Shown in pieces: positions 19,399-27,652 of a stretch of DNA of 46,537 bases. Origin of the DNA: Bacteroidales bacterium (GTDB lineage Bacteria; Bacteroidota; Bacteroidia; Bacteroidales; DTGW01); the NCBI GenBank assembly GCA_026416115.1, contig JAOAFU010000166.1, positions 1 through 46,537 of the forward strand, given 5' to 3'. Position 1 is the stretch's first letter, and every line of letters begins with the position of its first letter. The notes beneath the pieces are model-generated. The model did not search any database, was not told the DNA's origin, and saw only the letters and a program-made list of their open reading frames with translations. The translations under genes were made by a program, and so were the position numbers.

Positions 19399-19677
19399 TT
19401 AAATTATTGCTAATACATCACTCTGACGCATCATAAGGTAATCCTTACCATCGATGCTTATTTCGGTACCTGCATATTTTCCGTAGAGAACTTCGTCGCC
19501 AACTTTTAATTCCATGGGTTCATCTTTAGTTCCTGCACCAACTGCAACAACTTTTCCGCGCTGAGGTTTTTCTTTTGCGGTGTCGGGAATGATAATACCA
19601 CTTGCAGTCTTCTGTTCTGCTGCCATAGGTTCAATCAGAACCCGGTCGGCTAACGGTTTTATTTTTACTTCTGCCAT
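19399..19677 (-). CDS. groES: Co-chaperonin GroES
   Basis: A 92-residue protein beginning [47 protein letters not shown]; it contains the mobile loop ([13 protein letters not shown]) that docks to GroEL and ends [14 protein letters not shown]. The ORF-track start at 19707 adds ten residues ([10 protein letters not shown]) not found in the family, so I take the ATG at 19677. The only upstream promoter-like sequence is an imperfect GATATTTG on the minus strand at 19754-19761. Confidence 0.97.
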   Translation of the reverse strand: MAEVKIKPLADRVLIEPMAAEQKTASGIIIPDTAKEKPQRGKVVAVGAGTKDEPMELKVGDEVLYGKYAGTEISIDGKDYLMMRQSDVLAII

Positions 19678-20253
19678 ATTTGAATGATTTTTATTTGGGT
19701 TAAACATTTAATAGCACATGTTTCGACGTTGGGGGTATACTCAGAAACCATGCCAAATATCCCGACACCTCAAAATTGCATTTTTTTATGACAAAATTTC
19801 AGGTCGTGATTTGTAACATTTAGTCAATCATACAAAACTGTTATTTTATCCTTGAATTACCATTGGAAACATAGGTAAACCCATTTCATGTAATCTAATT
19901 TTTGTATACATAAACCAAACATAATTGCTTTCTGGTATGATCGTTTACATTATGAGGATCCTATTATTTATAAAAATTCATTATTTATTTCAAAATATTA
20001 AATATTTCAAATAACTGCTATTAGATTTTTTATTGTAAATTTTGGATTAAAAAAATTGAGGAGGACCATGAATTCATCCGAGATAAACTAAACAACATGG
20101 TTTCGAAGCTTTGACTGGAAAAGATGAGAAATGGATTCAAGCAAGAACAAAAGGGCCTGGACATGGTTCAATAACCAGAGCTATCTATACAAGAAAAATT
20201 CTAATTAAAGAAATTATCAAATTATGAAAATTCAAATAACACGATATTAATAA
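19678..20253. other. 576-bp region between groES and the secG terminator
   Basis: Apart from the possible gene remnant at 20025-20227 this stretch shows no gene. It contains an imperfect minus-strand -7-like GATATTTG (19754-19761) that could drive groES, and an AT-rich segment with repeated TATTTCAAA (around 19985-20012). No tRNA, CIRCE element or riboswitch is recognisable. Confidence 0.5.
20025..20227 (+). pseudogene. Possible frameshifted gene remnant, family not recognised
   Basis: Two overlapping plus-strand frames read like natural protein. Frame one (20025-20114) gives KFWIKKIEEDHEFIRDKL and NNMVSKL before a stop; frame two (20087-20227) gives TGKDEKWIQARTKGPGHGS and ITRAIYTRKILIKEIIKL before TGA. 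Joined by a one-base shift near 20108 they would form about 65 residues of a charged, helical C-terminal domain. There is no start codon with context for the whole, and upstream sequence has decayed or never coded. I do not recognise the family. It could be chance in AT-rich DNA. Confidence 0.3.
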
Positions 20254-20284
20254 TAAACTGTCGGTAGAAGATGCCGACAGTTTA
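20254..20284 (-). terminator. Terminator hairpin after the secG operon
   Basis: A perfect 11-bp inverted repeat TAAACTGTCGG/CCGACAGTTTA with a 9-nt loop lies 25 bp beyond the secG stop. The minus-strand tail is TTATTAAT, moderately U-rich. Confidence 0.8.
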
Positions 20285-20308
20285 GATATATAATTTTGAA
20301 AACTAAAA

Positions 20309-20656
20309 TCAGGGTTGTTGTTCGGGCTGCTGCTGAGTAGGCTGATTTTGCTGCGGAGCAGGAATACGTGGGGTATTATTGGGGTTAATAACATTTTTAA
20401 TCTCATCTTCGAGTACCGACTTCTGCTGAACAGCTCCGTGATTACTTTTTACGACATTTGCCAAAATACAAAGAAAAAGTAAAACCCCTACCAATGTCCA
20501 GGTGGCTTTTTCGAGAAAATCGGCAGTTTTACGAACTCCCATTATTTGGCTTCCGGCAAAATTGGCGGCCAATCCACCGCCTTTTGAACTTTGTGCAAGT
20601 ACAAACAAAATAAGAATTACTGCAACAATAATCATTAATACGTATAAGAAAATCAT
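20309..20656 (-). CDS. secG: Preprotein translocase subunit SecG
   Basis: A 115-residue membrane protein with two hydrophobic helices (about 1-20 and 50-70) flanking the conserved cytoplasmic loop LAQSSKGGGLAANFAGSQIMGVRKTADFLEKATW. SecG assists SecYEG protein export. The C-terminus is extended by a Pro/Gln-rich tail (APQQNQPTQQQPEQQP), common in Bacteroidota SecG proteins. It starts 3 bp after the TPR-protein stop and is the last gene of a four-gene operon ending in a hairpin terminator. Confidence 0.95.
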   Translation of the reverse strand: MIFLYVLMIIVAVILILFVLAQSSKGGGLAANFAGSQIMGVRKTADFLEKATWTLVGVLLFLCILANVVKSNHGAVQQKSVLEDEIKNVINPNNTPRIPAPQQNQPTQQQPEQQP

Positions 20657-20659
20657 ATC

Positions 20660-21619
20660 CTATTCCTTTGGGTTATTTCTCAGTTTCTCTATTTCTTCAA
20701 TTTGGCTTGCAAAGTAAGTGTTTTTTTCGGGAAATTTCAAAATTAATTTCCGATATATTTCAATCGCTTTATCGTAACTTCCCTGTTTTACAAGAATGCG
20801 CGCAAATGTCTCTGTCATAAAATCGTCGTGTTCATCTACACTGTTTGCAGAAATATCGGTTACTGGCGTCGTGTTTTCGATGGGTTGGGGTTTAATGTGA
20901 GGTAATTTTTCTAGAAATTCGTCAATTATAGCAAATTGTTCAGTAGCTTTTCGTGCAAAATTGCCAGTTTGGGGAATATTAATTTTCTCCTCTTCCTCTT
21001 TCAATACGGCTATCTCATCGTTATCAGCATGAGAAGTAGATGTTTTTTCGACGGAAGTTGAACTGTCGTCGAGTTCCAAAAATATATCACTACCCTTGTC
21101 GGCTATTTCAGAAACTAATATAGAAAAATCTTCGGTTGTAATATCGGGTTTAAGAATTTCAATTGAATCGTCGAGTTCAAACTCAACATCGGGTAAAATT
21201 TTTTTTTCGAATTCATCAGAAAGTTCTATCTGGTTGGCCTGGCTTAAAGTCTCGGATAGGGTCTCCTGAAGTGTGTCTTTATCTCGACGAGGCGTAAAAG
21301 GAGTATTGGAAGTATGGGGCGAAGTTGATTTTGTAACAACAGGCTCGTCGGACCGAGAAAATGTTTCTTCTTTACTGTCGATTGAGGAAAATTCGCTGTT
21401 AACAAAATCGAATAAAAGACGTTTATCGAATATATACCAAACATATCGCTCTAGCAACTCTTGATACTTTAAAAAAGAAATGTCTTTATAGTGCTTAAGA
21501 AGTAAAAAATAGGAAGGTTGAAAAAAAGGATATTCTTCAACAATTTTTTCGAACACAGGAAGGTTTTCCGGCGTAAAAAGTTCGGGGTGAGATAATATTT
21601 TATTTACTTCCTCTTTCAT
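20660..21619 (-). CDS. Tetratricopeptide-type protein of unknown function in the secG operon
   Basis: A 319-residue protein with no signal peptide. The N-terminal 70 residues are helical and aromatic-rich (FEKIVEEYPFFQPSYFLLLKHYKD). Residues 75-240 are acidic, low in complexity and rich in Asp, Glu, Ser and Thr, suggesting a disordered linker. The C-terminal end (TETFARILVKQGSYDKAIEIYRKLILKFPEKNTYFASQIEEIEKL) is a TPR-like helical hairpin. It lies between lptE (21-bp gap) and secG (3-bp gap), so a role in envelope assembly or secretion as an adaptor is plausible but unproved. Confidence 0.75.
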   Translation of the reverse strand: MKEEVNKILSHPELFTPENLPVFEKIVEEYPFFQPSYFLLLKHYKDISFLKYQELLERYVWYIFDKRLLFDFVNSEFSSIDSKEETFSRSDEPVVTKSTSPHTSNTPFTPRRDKDTLQETLSETLSQANQIELSDEFEKKILPDVEFELDDSIEILKPDITTEDFSILVSEIADKGSDIFLELDDSSTSVEKTSTSHADNDEIAVLKEEEEKINIPQTGNFARKATEQFAIIDEFLEKLPHIKPQPIENTTPVTDISANSVDEHDDFMTETFARILVKQGSYDKAIEIYRKLILKFPEKNTYFASQIEEIEKLRNNPKE

Positions 21620-21640
21620 AATCCAGAGTTAGCTGTTTTA

Positions 21641-22162
21641 TTACCAATTGGCGAAAGCTTTATTGAAAATATCTTCAGTTATTTCCTCAAAAATAGTTTT
21701 AATAAGTTGTTGTTCTACCTGATTTAACATTTGGGTAGCTGGGAAATCCTGATATCTAGAGAAATTGGCATCGAAATTATATTTAGGCTCGACATTGTTA
21801 ACATATCTTACGCGAACAGTAACGGTTAAGCGGTTTTGAGCAGCTTTATCGTTACCCTGAACAGCCTGAGGCGTAACATCATAACCCACTATTTCTCCCT
21901 CAAAATAAACGTCACCCCCATCGGTCAGCATAGTCAAACGGGTTGAATTTTGAATTTTCTCCCTGAGCTTATCGGTAAGTTGCTGGGCCAAATAAGGACT
22001 GGCATTAGGCGCCCGGTTTTGAAAATAGCGTACTGTACAAGTTTTCACATCGGGTGAGATAGATGCCCCAGTTGTTGAGTAATGCACGGTAAAACAAGAG
22101 GATAAAACTAACAGGAGCAATATTAAACCGTAATAGCTATGTTTTATTTTAATCAAGGTCAT
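21641..22162 (-). CDS. lptE: LptE-family outer-membrane LPS assembly lipoprotein
   Basis: A 173-residue lipoprotein; the signal LILLLLVLSSC places the lipid Cys near 23. Conserved features are HYSTTGASISPDVKTCTVRYFQNRA, LTDKLREKIQNSTRL, YFEGEIVGYDVTPQAVQ, RLTVTVRVRYVN and a C-terminal helix ending FNKAFANW. LptE plugs the LptD barrel that inserts lipopolysaccharide in the outer membrane. The start overlaps the end of the sigma-54 activator gene by 14 bp, so translation is coupled. LptD itself is not in the window. Confidence 0.85.
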   Translation of the reverse strand: MTLIKIKHSYYGLILLLLVLSSCFTVHYSTTGASISPDVKTCTVRYFQNRAPNASPYLAQQLTDKLREKIQNSTRLTMLTDGGDVYFEGEIVGYDVTPQAVQGNDKAAQNRLTVTVRVRYVNNVEPKYNFDANFSRYQDFPATQMLNQVEQQLIKTIFEEITEDIFNKAFANW

Positions 22163-23387
22163 ATTCTTTAATTTTTCTGTAGAGTGTACGTTCTGAAATT
22201 CCTAACTCTTCGGCTGCCAGCTTACGTTTTCCATTGTGCTTGTTAAGGGCTTTAACAATAAGCTCCTTCTCTTTTTCCTGTAAGGACAATGATTCCTCTA
22301 CAACCTCATGCGTATCTTCAATATGCTCTGCAGCGCGTGGTTTTGAGGTCACTGTTTTTACGGTTTCAATTTGTGGTTCAATATCTTCGGATTCGCTTTT
22401 ATATAATCGATTGAAAGCTGATTGATGATCGAGATTAAAGTCTTCGATACGTCCGGTTTGAATAAGCCCGTAAACAAGCTTTTTCAAATCGTTCATATCG
22501 GCTTTCATATCGAAAAGTATTTTATAAAGTATCTCCCGTTCCGAGGCAAAAGAAGAAGCCGACTCGGTATCGTTACGACTAAAAAGTACCGGAAGTTTAT
22601 TTTCAGAATAATTTGGCAAATACATTTTTAACGTTTCAGCATCGATCACTCGTTTTTTTTCTATAATCGAAATCTGTTCGGTAATATTTTTTAACTGCCT
22701 AACATTCCCAGGCCAGTGATAATTTTCGAGCACATGGATTGCCTCTTCGTCGAGGCTTATAGCGGGCATACGATATTTTTCGGCAAAATCGCTGGCAAAC
22801 TTTCTGAACAGCAGATAGATATCTTCTTTTCGCTCTTTTAAAGCTGGAACCGAAATGGGTACCGTGTTGAGACGATAAAACAGATCTTCTCTAAATTTTC
22901 CGTTCTGTATAGCCGTCGGTATGTCAACATTAGTCGCAGCCACCACTCGTACGTTGGTTTTTTGGACTTTAGACGAACCTACCTTAAGAAACTCGCCGGT
23001 CTCGAGTACTCTTAAGAGTCGCACCTGTGTAGCTAAAGGTAACTCGGCAACCTCATCGAGAAAGATGGTACCTCCGTTGGCTACTTCGAAATAACCTTTA
23101 CGACTTTCGTGAGCTCCTGTAAAAGATCCCTTTTCATGACCAAACAGTTCAGAATCGATAGTACCTTCGGGTATGGCACCACAGTTTACTGCTATGTATG
23201 GACCATGTTTTCGGGCACTGAAATGATGTATAATCTGGGGAAATATTTCCTTACCTGCACCACTAGGGCCGGTAATAAGTACCGACAAATCGGTTGGCGC
23301 AACCTGAACTGCAATGTTAATTGCCCGATTCAAAGCCGGATGATTTCCTATGATCCCGAATCGCTGCTTTACAGCCTGTAAATCCAT
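22149..23387 (-). CDS. Sigma-54-dependent transcriptional activator without receiver domain
   Basis: A 412-residue bacterial enhancer-binding protein. The AAA+ domain starts near residue 10, with Walker A GPSGAGKE (40-47), a sigma-54 contact loop GSFTGA (87-92, canonical GAFTGA) and Walker B GGTIFLDEVAELP. After a linker of about 120 residues rich in acidic and basic stretches, a Fis-type HTH ends the protein (NGKRKLAAEELGISERTLYRKIKEYDLD). There is no N-terminal receiver, GAF or PAS sensor, so activity is likely set by abundance or by a partner. It heads the operon with lptE, the TPR protein and secG, a gene arrangement common in Bacteroidota as far as I recall. Confidence 0.93.
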   Translation of the reverse strand: MDLQAVKQRFGIIGNHPALNRAINIAVQVAPTDLSVLITGPSGAGKEIFPQIIHHFSARKHGPYIAVNCGAIPEGTIDSELFGHEKGSFTGAHESRKGYFEVANGGTIFLDEVAELPLATQVRLLRVLETGEFLKVGSSKVQKTNVRVVAATNVDIPTAIQNGKFREDLFYRLNTVPISVPALKERKEDIYLLFRKFASDFAEKYRMPAISLDEEAIHVLENYHWPGNVRQLKNITEQISIIEKKRVIDAETLKMYLPNYSENKLPVLFSRNDTESASSFASEREILYKILFDMKADMNDLKKLVYGLIQTGRIEDFNLDHQSAFNRLYKSESEDIEPQIETVKTVTSKPRAAEHIEDTHEVVEESLSLQEKEKELIVKALNKHNGKRKLAAEELGISERTLYRKIKEYDLD

Positions 23388-23805
23388 AAACCCATAAAAT
23401 TTATGACAAAATTAACCACAAACTGACAAAATTGCAATTTTATTTATCACCATCCTGTATTTTATAACTGCATTAACGATAATGTTTTAAGTCTCGCTGC
23501 ATCAAATCGAGGTTCATGTACGAAATCTCAACCAAGCTCTAACAAACAATAAACCAAAATATTAAGCCCAAACCTGCTGTTAAAAATAATTCGAGGACTC
23601 TTTATTGTATTCTAAAAAAAGAAAAAAACACAACACTTAAAAAGGGTAATATATTTTTCGCTGTAATAAATGATTTACTCGTATTCCATTTCTGCTCAAA
23701 TATGGCTGGAGATAAAATTATATAGAGCAGCTTAATAATATTCGGTCTAATTAAAATTTTTTTTTTCTTATTTTGCCTGCTCAATAAATCAATAACCGAT
23801 AAAAA
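23388..23805. other. 418-bp divergent intergenic region between the sigma-54 activator and namZ
   Basis: Besides the minus-strand promoter listed separately, no gene or RNA is visible. For namZ, the closest promoter-like sequence is TATTTTG ahead of the ATG, one base short of TAnnTTTG. A short minus-strand open frame (23602-23784) is low-complexity and AT-driven and is not taken as a gene. Confidence 0.5.
23407..23438 (-). promoter_or_regulatory. Promoter for the sigma-54 activator-lptE-secG operon (ATTG-N20-TAATTTTG)
   Basis: On the minus strand the -7 element TAATTTTG occupies 23407-23414, 19 nt before the ATG, with a weak ATTG box (23435-23438) at a spacing of 20 nt. Confidence 0.5.
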
Positions 23806-24960
23806 ATGAGAATTACGCTATCCATTTATTTAGTTTTTATTTTACAGGCAAAATTATTTAGCCAAAATATTTTACCAGGCATTTACCAAACAGAGCTATA
23901 TTTCCCAATGCTATCAGGGAAGAAGATAGCAGTAGTAACAAACCATTCTTCAACAATAAAAAACACACATTTAGTCGACACTTTATTATCGCGAGGTCTT
24001 AAAGTAAATAAAATTTTTTGTCCCGAACATGGTTTTCGAGGTCAGGCAGAGGCAGGTGAGCATATCTTAAGCGAAACCGATTCGAAAACGGGACTACCTA
24101 TAATCTCGCTTTATGGAAAACACTACAAGCCCACTCCAAACGATTTAAAAGAAGTGGAGGTAATGGTTTTTGACTTGCAGGATGTAGGGGTACGCTGCTA
24201 CACTTATCTTTCTACCCTGCATTATGTAATGGAAGCGTGTGCAGAAAATAAAATACCTTTAATTGTTCTCGATCGGCCTAATCCCAACGGTTTTTATATC
24301 GATGGTCCCATGCTTGAACCTCGATATCGTTCATTTGTGGGATTACACCCAGTTCCATTAGTTTATGGAATGACCATAGGGGAATATGCTCAAATGATAA
24401 ACGGTGAGGGTTGGTTACGTAAGAACATTAAATGCAATCTTAATGTAATACCTTGTTTGCAATATAGCCACCATCAAAAAATTAAACTCGAGATTGCTCC
24501 ATCTCCTAATTTACGAACTATGCAGGCAATTTATCTCTACCCTTCACTGGTTTTATTCGAAGGTACCGTAATAAGTGTAGGACGAGGTACCCCTTCTCCC
24601 TTCACCTGCTTTGGGCATCCCTTACTCGACAGTGGAAACTTTAATTTTATTCCTAAAAAAAGAATTGGTTCCCCAGCTCCTCTATATGCCGATACTTTGT
24701 GCATAGGTTTTAATCTTGAAAATTATACTTTCCCCACCCCCGAAAACTTTTTTACCATACAATGGCTTCTTTTAGCATACAACCACTTCCCAGAAAAAAG
24801 TCGTTTTTTTAATAAATTTTTCAACTACTTAGCAGGAACCGATAAGTTGAAAAAACAAATTGAAGAGGGTAAAAACGAAGATGAAATTCGGCAATCGTGG
24901 AGGGAGGATATAGAAAAGTTCAAAAAAATTAGGGAAAAATATTTGATCTACCCAGAATAG
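23806..24960 (+). CDS. namZ: DUF1343/NamZ-family exo-beta-N-acetylmuramidase
   Basis: A 384-residue exported protein (signal peptide about 1-20, ending AKLFSQ). Characteristic NamZ motifs are AVVTNHSSTI, CPEHGFRGQAEAGEH, DLQDVGVRCYTYLSTLHYVMEA, VLDRPNPNG, PLVYGMTIGEYAQMINGE, and SVGRGTPSPFTCFGHP. NamZ enzymes release N-acetylmuramic acid from the non-reducing end of peptidoglycan fragments, in cell-wall turnover or scavenging. It is convergent with the M24 peptidase gene, with only 12 bp between the stops. The Arg and His motifs typical of the family look intact. Confidence 0.88.
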   Translation: MRITLSIYLVFILQAKLFSQNILPGIYQTELYFPMLSGKKIAVVTNHSSTIKNTHLVDTLLSRGLKVNKIFCPEHGFRGQAEAGEHILSETDSKTGLPIISLYGKHYKPTPNDLKEVEVMVFDLQDVGVRCYTYLSTLHYVMEACAENKIPLIVLDRPNPNGFYIDGPMLEPRYRSFVGLHPVPLVYGMTIGEYAQMINGEGWLRKNIKCNLNVIPCLQYSHHQKIKLEIAPSPNLRTMQAIYLYPSLVLFEGTVISVGRGTPSPFTCFGHPLLDSGNFNFIPKKRIGSPAPLYADTLCIGFNLENYTFPTPENFFTIQWLLLAYNHFPEKSRFFNKFFNYLAGTDKLKKQIEEGKNEDEIRQSWREDIEKFKKIREKYLIYPE

Positions 24961-24977
24961 GTGTTCTATTTTTTATT
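24956..24977 (+). terminator. Weak terminator-like hairpin at the namZ end
   Basis: AATAG-GTGTT-CTATT, a 5-bp stem starting in the namZ stop codon, runs into a T-rich tail (TTTTATT) that extends into the end of the convergent peptidase gene. The stem is short, so this is tentative. Confidence 0.3.
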
Positions 24978-26169
24978 CAACCAGCATCAAACCAGGATGA
25001 TTTCCAGTAATACAAACACCTCCCGAGGGGGTTACCACAAAGGTATTCTCAATTCCTACCATACCGACTCCAGGAATTCCTTTTTTAGGTTCAACGGCAA
25101 AAGTCATATTTTCCATTAACGGCTCGTCGAATCCTCTCGCAATTACTGGCCACTCGTCGATAGTTAGACCTATTCCATGACCTAAAAATTTGACACTCCT
25201 GCTGCCAAAACCCATAAAATTTTGCAAAAACTCTTCGTCGAGGTTTGCAAAAATTTTTTCATATATCTCAGATAGTACATTTCCAGGTTTCAGTAGCTCA
25301 GCAATATGGTATTGAATTTCGACACATCGCTTGTGTATATCTATTGTTTTGCTGTCGAGGCTACGACCAAACATATAAGTCATCGTTTTGTCGGTATGAT
25401 ATCCGTTATAACCACAGGCTACATCGAGAAATATTAGATCTCCTTTTTTAAGCAAATTTTTAGGGCTACCCATAAAGGGCGAAGCAGGCGAAATACCATA
25501 ATTACCACCAGGTCCGTCGAAACTAGTCGGATGAAGTGAGGCAACACCAAACCCCACCTGTCCGACACCGAGTTCGGTGTCAAACATCGAAAATCGTGTA
25601 ACCCCATGATGCCCATGTTGAAGCAAAATTCGATATAATTCTCCAATAAGCTCAACTTCGCTCATACCCTCTCTAAAAACCTTTACAACCGAGTCCTCGA
25701 GCACAAAGCGATGAATAGCTCCCGATTGTCGCATCTGTGCTAATTCATATTCCGACTTTACTGCTCTAACTTTAGAGACCTGAAGGTCTAAAGATTTTAC
25801 CTTATCAAATGGAAAATATTTGCGGAATCTTTCCAGATAGGCTAGAGGCAAAATTTCTGTCTCGACGAACAAGGTATCAAACGACTTAATCTGATGAAAA
25901 GCCGCAGCATCTTTAAAGCTACTCATAGGCATAATGTGGTCGAAATGCGATTCTTCGCGAGCCCTTTCATAACTACGACGTACCCACAACACTGGCTCTT
26001 GATCAGACGAAATCAGCAACATACCTTCTTGTCGAGTACCAGTAAAGTAGTACATATTGGTTTTGCTAACAATTAATGCATATTGCCAACCAGGATTTTC
26101 CTTATTCATCAGCTTTATAAATCGTTGCATTCTATTACGAAGCTCTTCTTTGGGGAAAAGCAAATCCAT
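24973..26169 (-). CDS. M24-family metallopeptidase (Xaa-Pro peptidase-like)
   Basis: A 398-residue protein with a creatinase/prolidase layout: an N-terminal domain (about 1-140; YFTGTRQEGMLLIS) and a C-terminal pita-bread domain. Metal ligands are visible as Asp residues in DVACGYNGYHTDKTMTYMFG, His in GHGIGLTIDEWPVIARG, and Glu residues in AVEPKKGIPGVGMVGIENTFVV. The family removes N-terminal residues next to proline from peptides using two Mn or Co ions. There is no signal peptide, so it is cytoplasmic. It is single-gene, behind a good promoter. Confidence 0.9.
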   Translation of the reverse strand: MDLLFPKEELRNRMQRFIKLMNKENPGWQYALIVSKTNMYYFTGTRQEGMLLISSDQEPVLWVRRSYERAREESHFDHIMPMSSFKDAAAFHQIKSFDTLFVETEILPLAYLERFRKYFPFDKVKSLDLQVSKVRAVKSEYELAQMRQSGAIHRFVLEDSVVKVFREGMSEVELIGELYRILLQHGHHGVTRFSMFDTELGVGQVGFGVASLHPTSFDGPGGNYGISPASPFMGSPKNLLKKGDLIFLDVACGYNGYHTDKTMTYMFGRSLDSKTIDIHKRCVEIQYHIAELLKPGNVLSEIYEKIFANLDEEFLQNFMGFGSRSVKFLGHGIGLTIDEWPVIARGFDEPLMENMTFAVEPKKGIPGVGMVGIENTFVVTPSGGVCITGNHPGLMLVE

Positions 26170-26189
26170 ATTCGTTTAATTAAGAAATG

Positions 26190-26222
26190 CAAAAGTAGTA
26201 AGTTTTTCTGGGCATCTACAAA
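26190..26222 (-). promoter_or_regulatory. Promoter for the M24 peptidase gene (TTTG-N21-TACTTTTG)
   Basis: On the minus strand TACTTTTG (26190-26197) lies 20 nt before the ATG, with a perfect TTTG box (26219-26222) 21 nt upstream. Confidence 0.65.
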
Positions 26223-26372
26223 TATGCCGAGAAAATAGCATGTTAAGTAATATCAGATTCAAAATTGTCCTTAAAATCGGATGAATAATAGTTTTAGCCA
26301 TCGAAACCATCTTAGAGTAATTATTTTGTTGCTTAAAATAAATTCATCATTAAACAAAAAAATAAATTCACC

Positions 26373-26380
26373 TACCTTTG
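26373..26380 (+). promoter_or_regulatory. -7 promoter element TACCTTTG for the FtsX-like permease gene
   Basis: A perfect TAnnTTTG lies 17 nt before the ATG at 26398, fixing that start rather than the upstream ORF start 26281. The predicted leader is only about 10 nt. Confidence 0.65.
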
Positions 26381-26397
26381 TTACCAAAACAGTATAT

Positions 26398-27639
26398 ATG
26401 CGTTTGGAATGGTTTATAGCACGGCGCACTTTCGACAAAAAAGGCTCTGTATCCGCATCTCAAAAACTTGTAAGGATAGCTATCTTTGGTATTGCACTTT
26501 GTATAGCCGTAATGATTATTTCGGTAGCCATTCTTACAGGTTTTAAAAAAGCCATACGAGACAAAATGATAGGATTTGGCTCGCACATTCAAATTGTTAA
26601 TTATGATGCCAATACTTCATTCGAAACTACCCCTATTGAAAAACAGCAAAACATAATTGAAGCGGTTGAATCGATAGAAGGTGTAAAACATGTACAAACT
26701 TTTGCAATTAAAGCTGGCCTTATTAAGACCGAGACCGATATTCAGGGTATCGTGCTAAAAGGCATAGATAATAAGTTCGACTGGACTTTCTTTCAAAATT
26801 GCCTTACAGTAGGTAATATCTTCGAAGTTAACGATACTGCTCCTAGCTCGGGAGTTATAATCTCTCATTATTTATCAAAATTACTTAAGTTAAAAGTTCA
26901 CGACGAGTTTTTAACCTATTTTATTCAAGATCCACCAAGGGTAAGAAAATTTGTAGTGAAAGGTATTTACAAAACCGATGTAGATGAGATAGATAAAACC
27001 TTTATTCTATGCGATATAGCACATATCCAGAAACTGAACAACTGGCGACGCGATCAAATTAGCGGTTATGAAATAGCTTTGAGAGATTTTAGTCAGATAG
27101 AAGATTTAAAAGCTAAAATAAGTGATGCTGTTTCCTATCAAACGCTTTCGCAAAAATACCTATTAAAGGTAGAAAGTATCAAGGATAAATATCCTCAGGT
27201 TTTTGACTGGTTAAACCTGATGGATATGAATGTGGTAGTAATATTGACGTTAATGCTTGCCGTTAGCGGCTTTAACATGATTGCTGGACTCATTATTCTA
27301 ATCCTCGATCGCACTCAAATGATTGGAACCCTGAAAGCATTAGGCGCAACCGATAGGAGCATACAAAATATTTTTTTAATCCAAGCTTTTCGGTTAATTG
27401 TCATTGGATTGATTTATGGAAATGCAATTGGAATTGGTTTATGCCTAATACAGCAACATTTTAAGTTGCTGCATCTTGATCCGGCATCGTACTATATCGA
27501 GTATGTACCAGTATACCTTAATGCAAGCTATATTTTATTGTTAAACATTGGTGCCACCATCGTAACTTTTGCCATGTTGCTAATACCCTCAAGAATAATT
27601 TCGCGCCTTAATCCGGCAGAAACCATTAAATTTGCATGA
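26398..27639 (+). CDS. LolC/LolE-like ABC transporter permease (FtsX domain)
   Basis: A 413-residue inner-membrane protein if started at 26398 (MRLEWFIARRTFDKKGSVSASQKLVRIAIFGIALCIAVMIISVAILTGFKKAIRDKMIGFGSHIQI). There is one N-terminal transmembrane helix, a large periplasmic MacB-like domain (about 55-265), and three C-terminal helices with the FtsX signature MNVVVILTLMLAVSGFNMIAGLIILILDRTQMIGTLKALGA. This is the LolC/E architecture, which extracts lipoproteins from the inner membrane together with a LolD ATPase; no ATPase gene is adjacent. The 39 extra residues in the ORF track lie upstream of the promoter and are not part of the protein. Confidence 0.85.
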   Translation: MRLEWFIARRTFDKKGSVSASQKLVRIAIFGIALCIAVMIISVAILTGFKKAIRDKMIGFGSHIQIVNYDANTSFETTPIEKQQNIIEAVESIEGVKHVQTFAIKAGLIKTETDIQGIVLKGIDNKFDWTFFQNCLTVGNIFEVNDTAPSSGVIISHYLSKLLKLKVHDEFLTYFIQDPPRVRKFVVKGIYKTDVDEIDKTFILCDIAHIQKLNNWRRDQISGYEIALRDFSQIEDLKAKISDAVSYQTLSQKYLLKVESIKDKYPQVFDWLNLMDMNVVVILTLMLAVSGFNMIAGLIILILDRTQMIGTLKALGATDRSIQNIFLIQAFRLIVIGLIYGNAIGIGLCLIQQHFKLLHLDPASYYIEYVPVYLNASYILLLNIGATIVTFAMLLIPSRIISRLNPAETIKFA

Positions 27640-27652
27640 CAAAACATACACA

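Noticed and set aside
19678-19870. Search for a CIRCE/HrcA operator upstream of groES
   Set aside because: No TTAGCACTC-N9-GAGTGCTAA repeat or close variant is present.
20058-20070. GAGGAGGACCATG, a Shine-Dalgarno plus ATG look-alike
   Set aside because: The ATG frame stops after seven codons; the bases are better explained as part of the possible remnant frame.
23602-23784. 60-residue minus-strand frame before namZ
   Set aside because: Lysine/isoleucine-rich translation of AT-rich spacer without a start signal or family resemblance.
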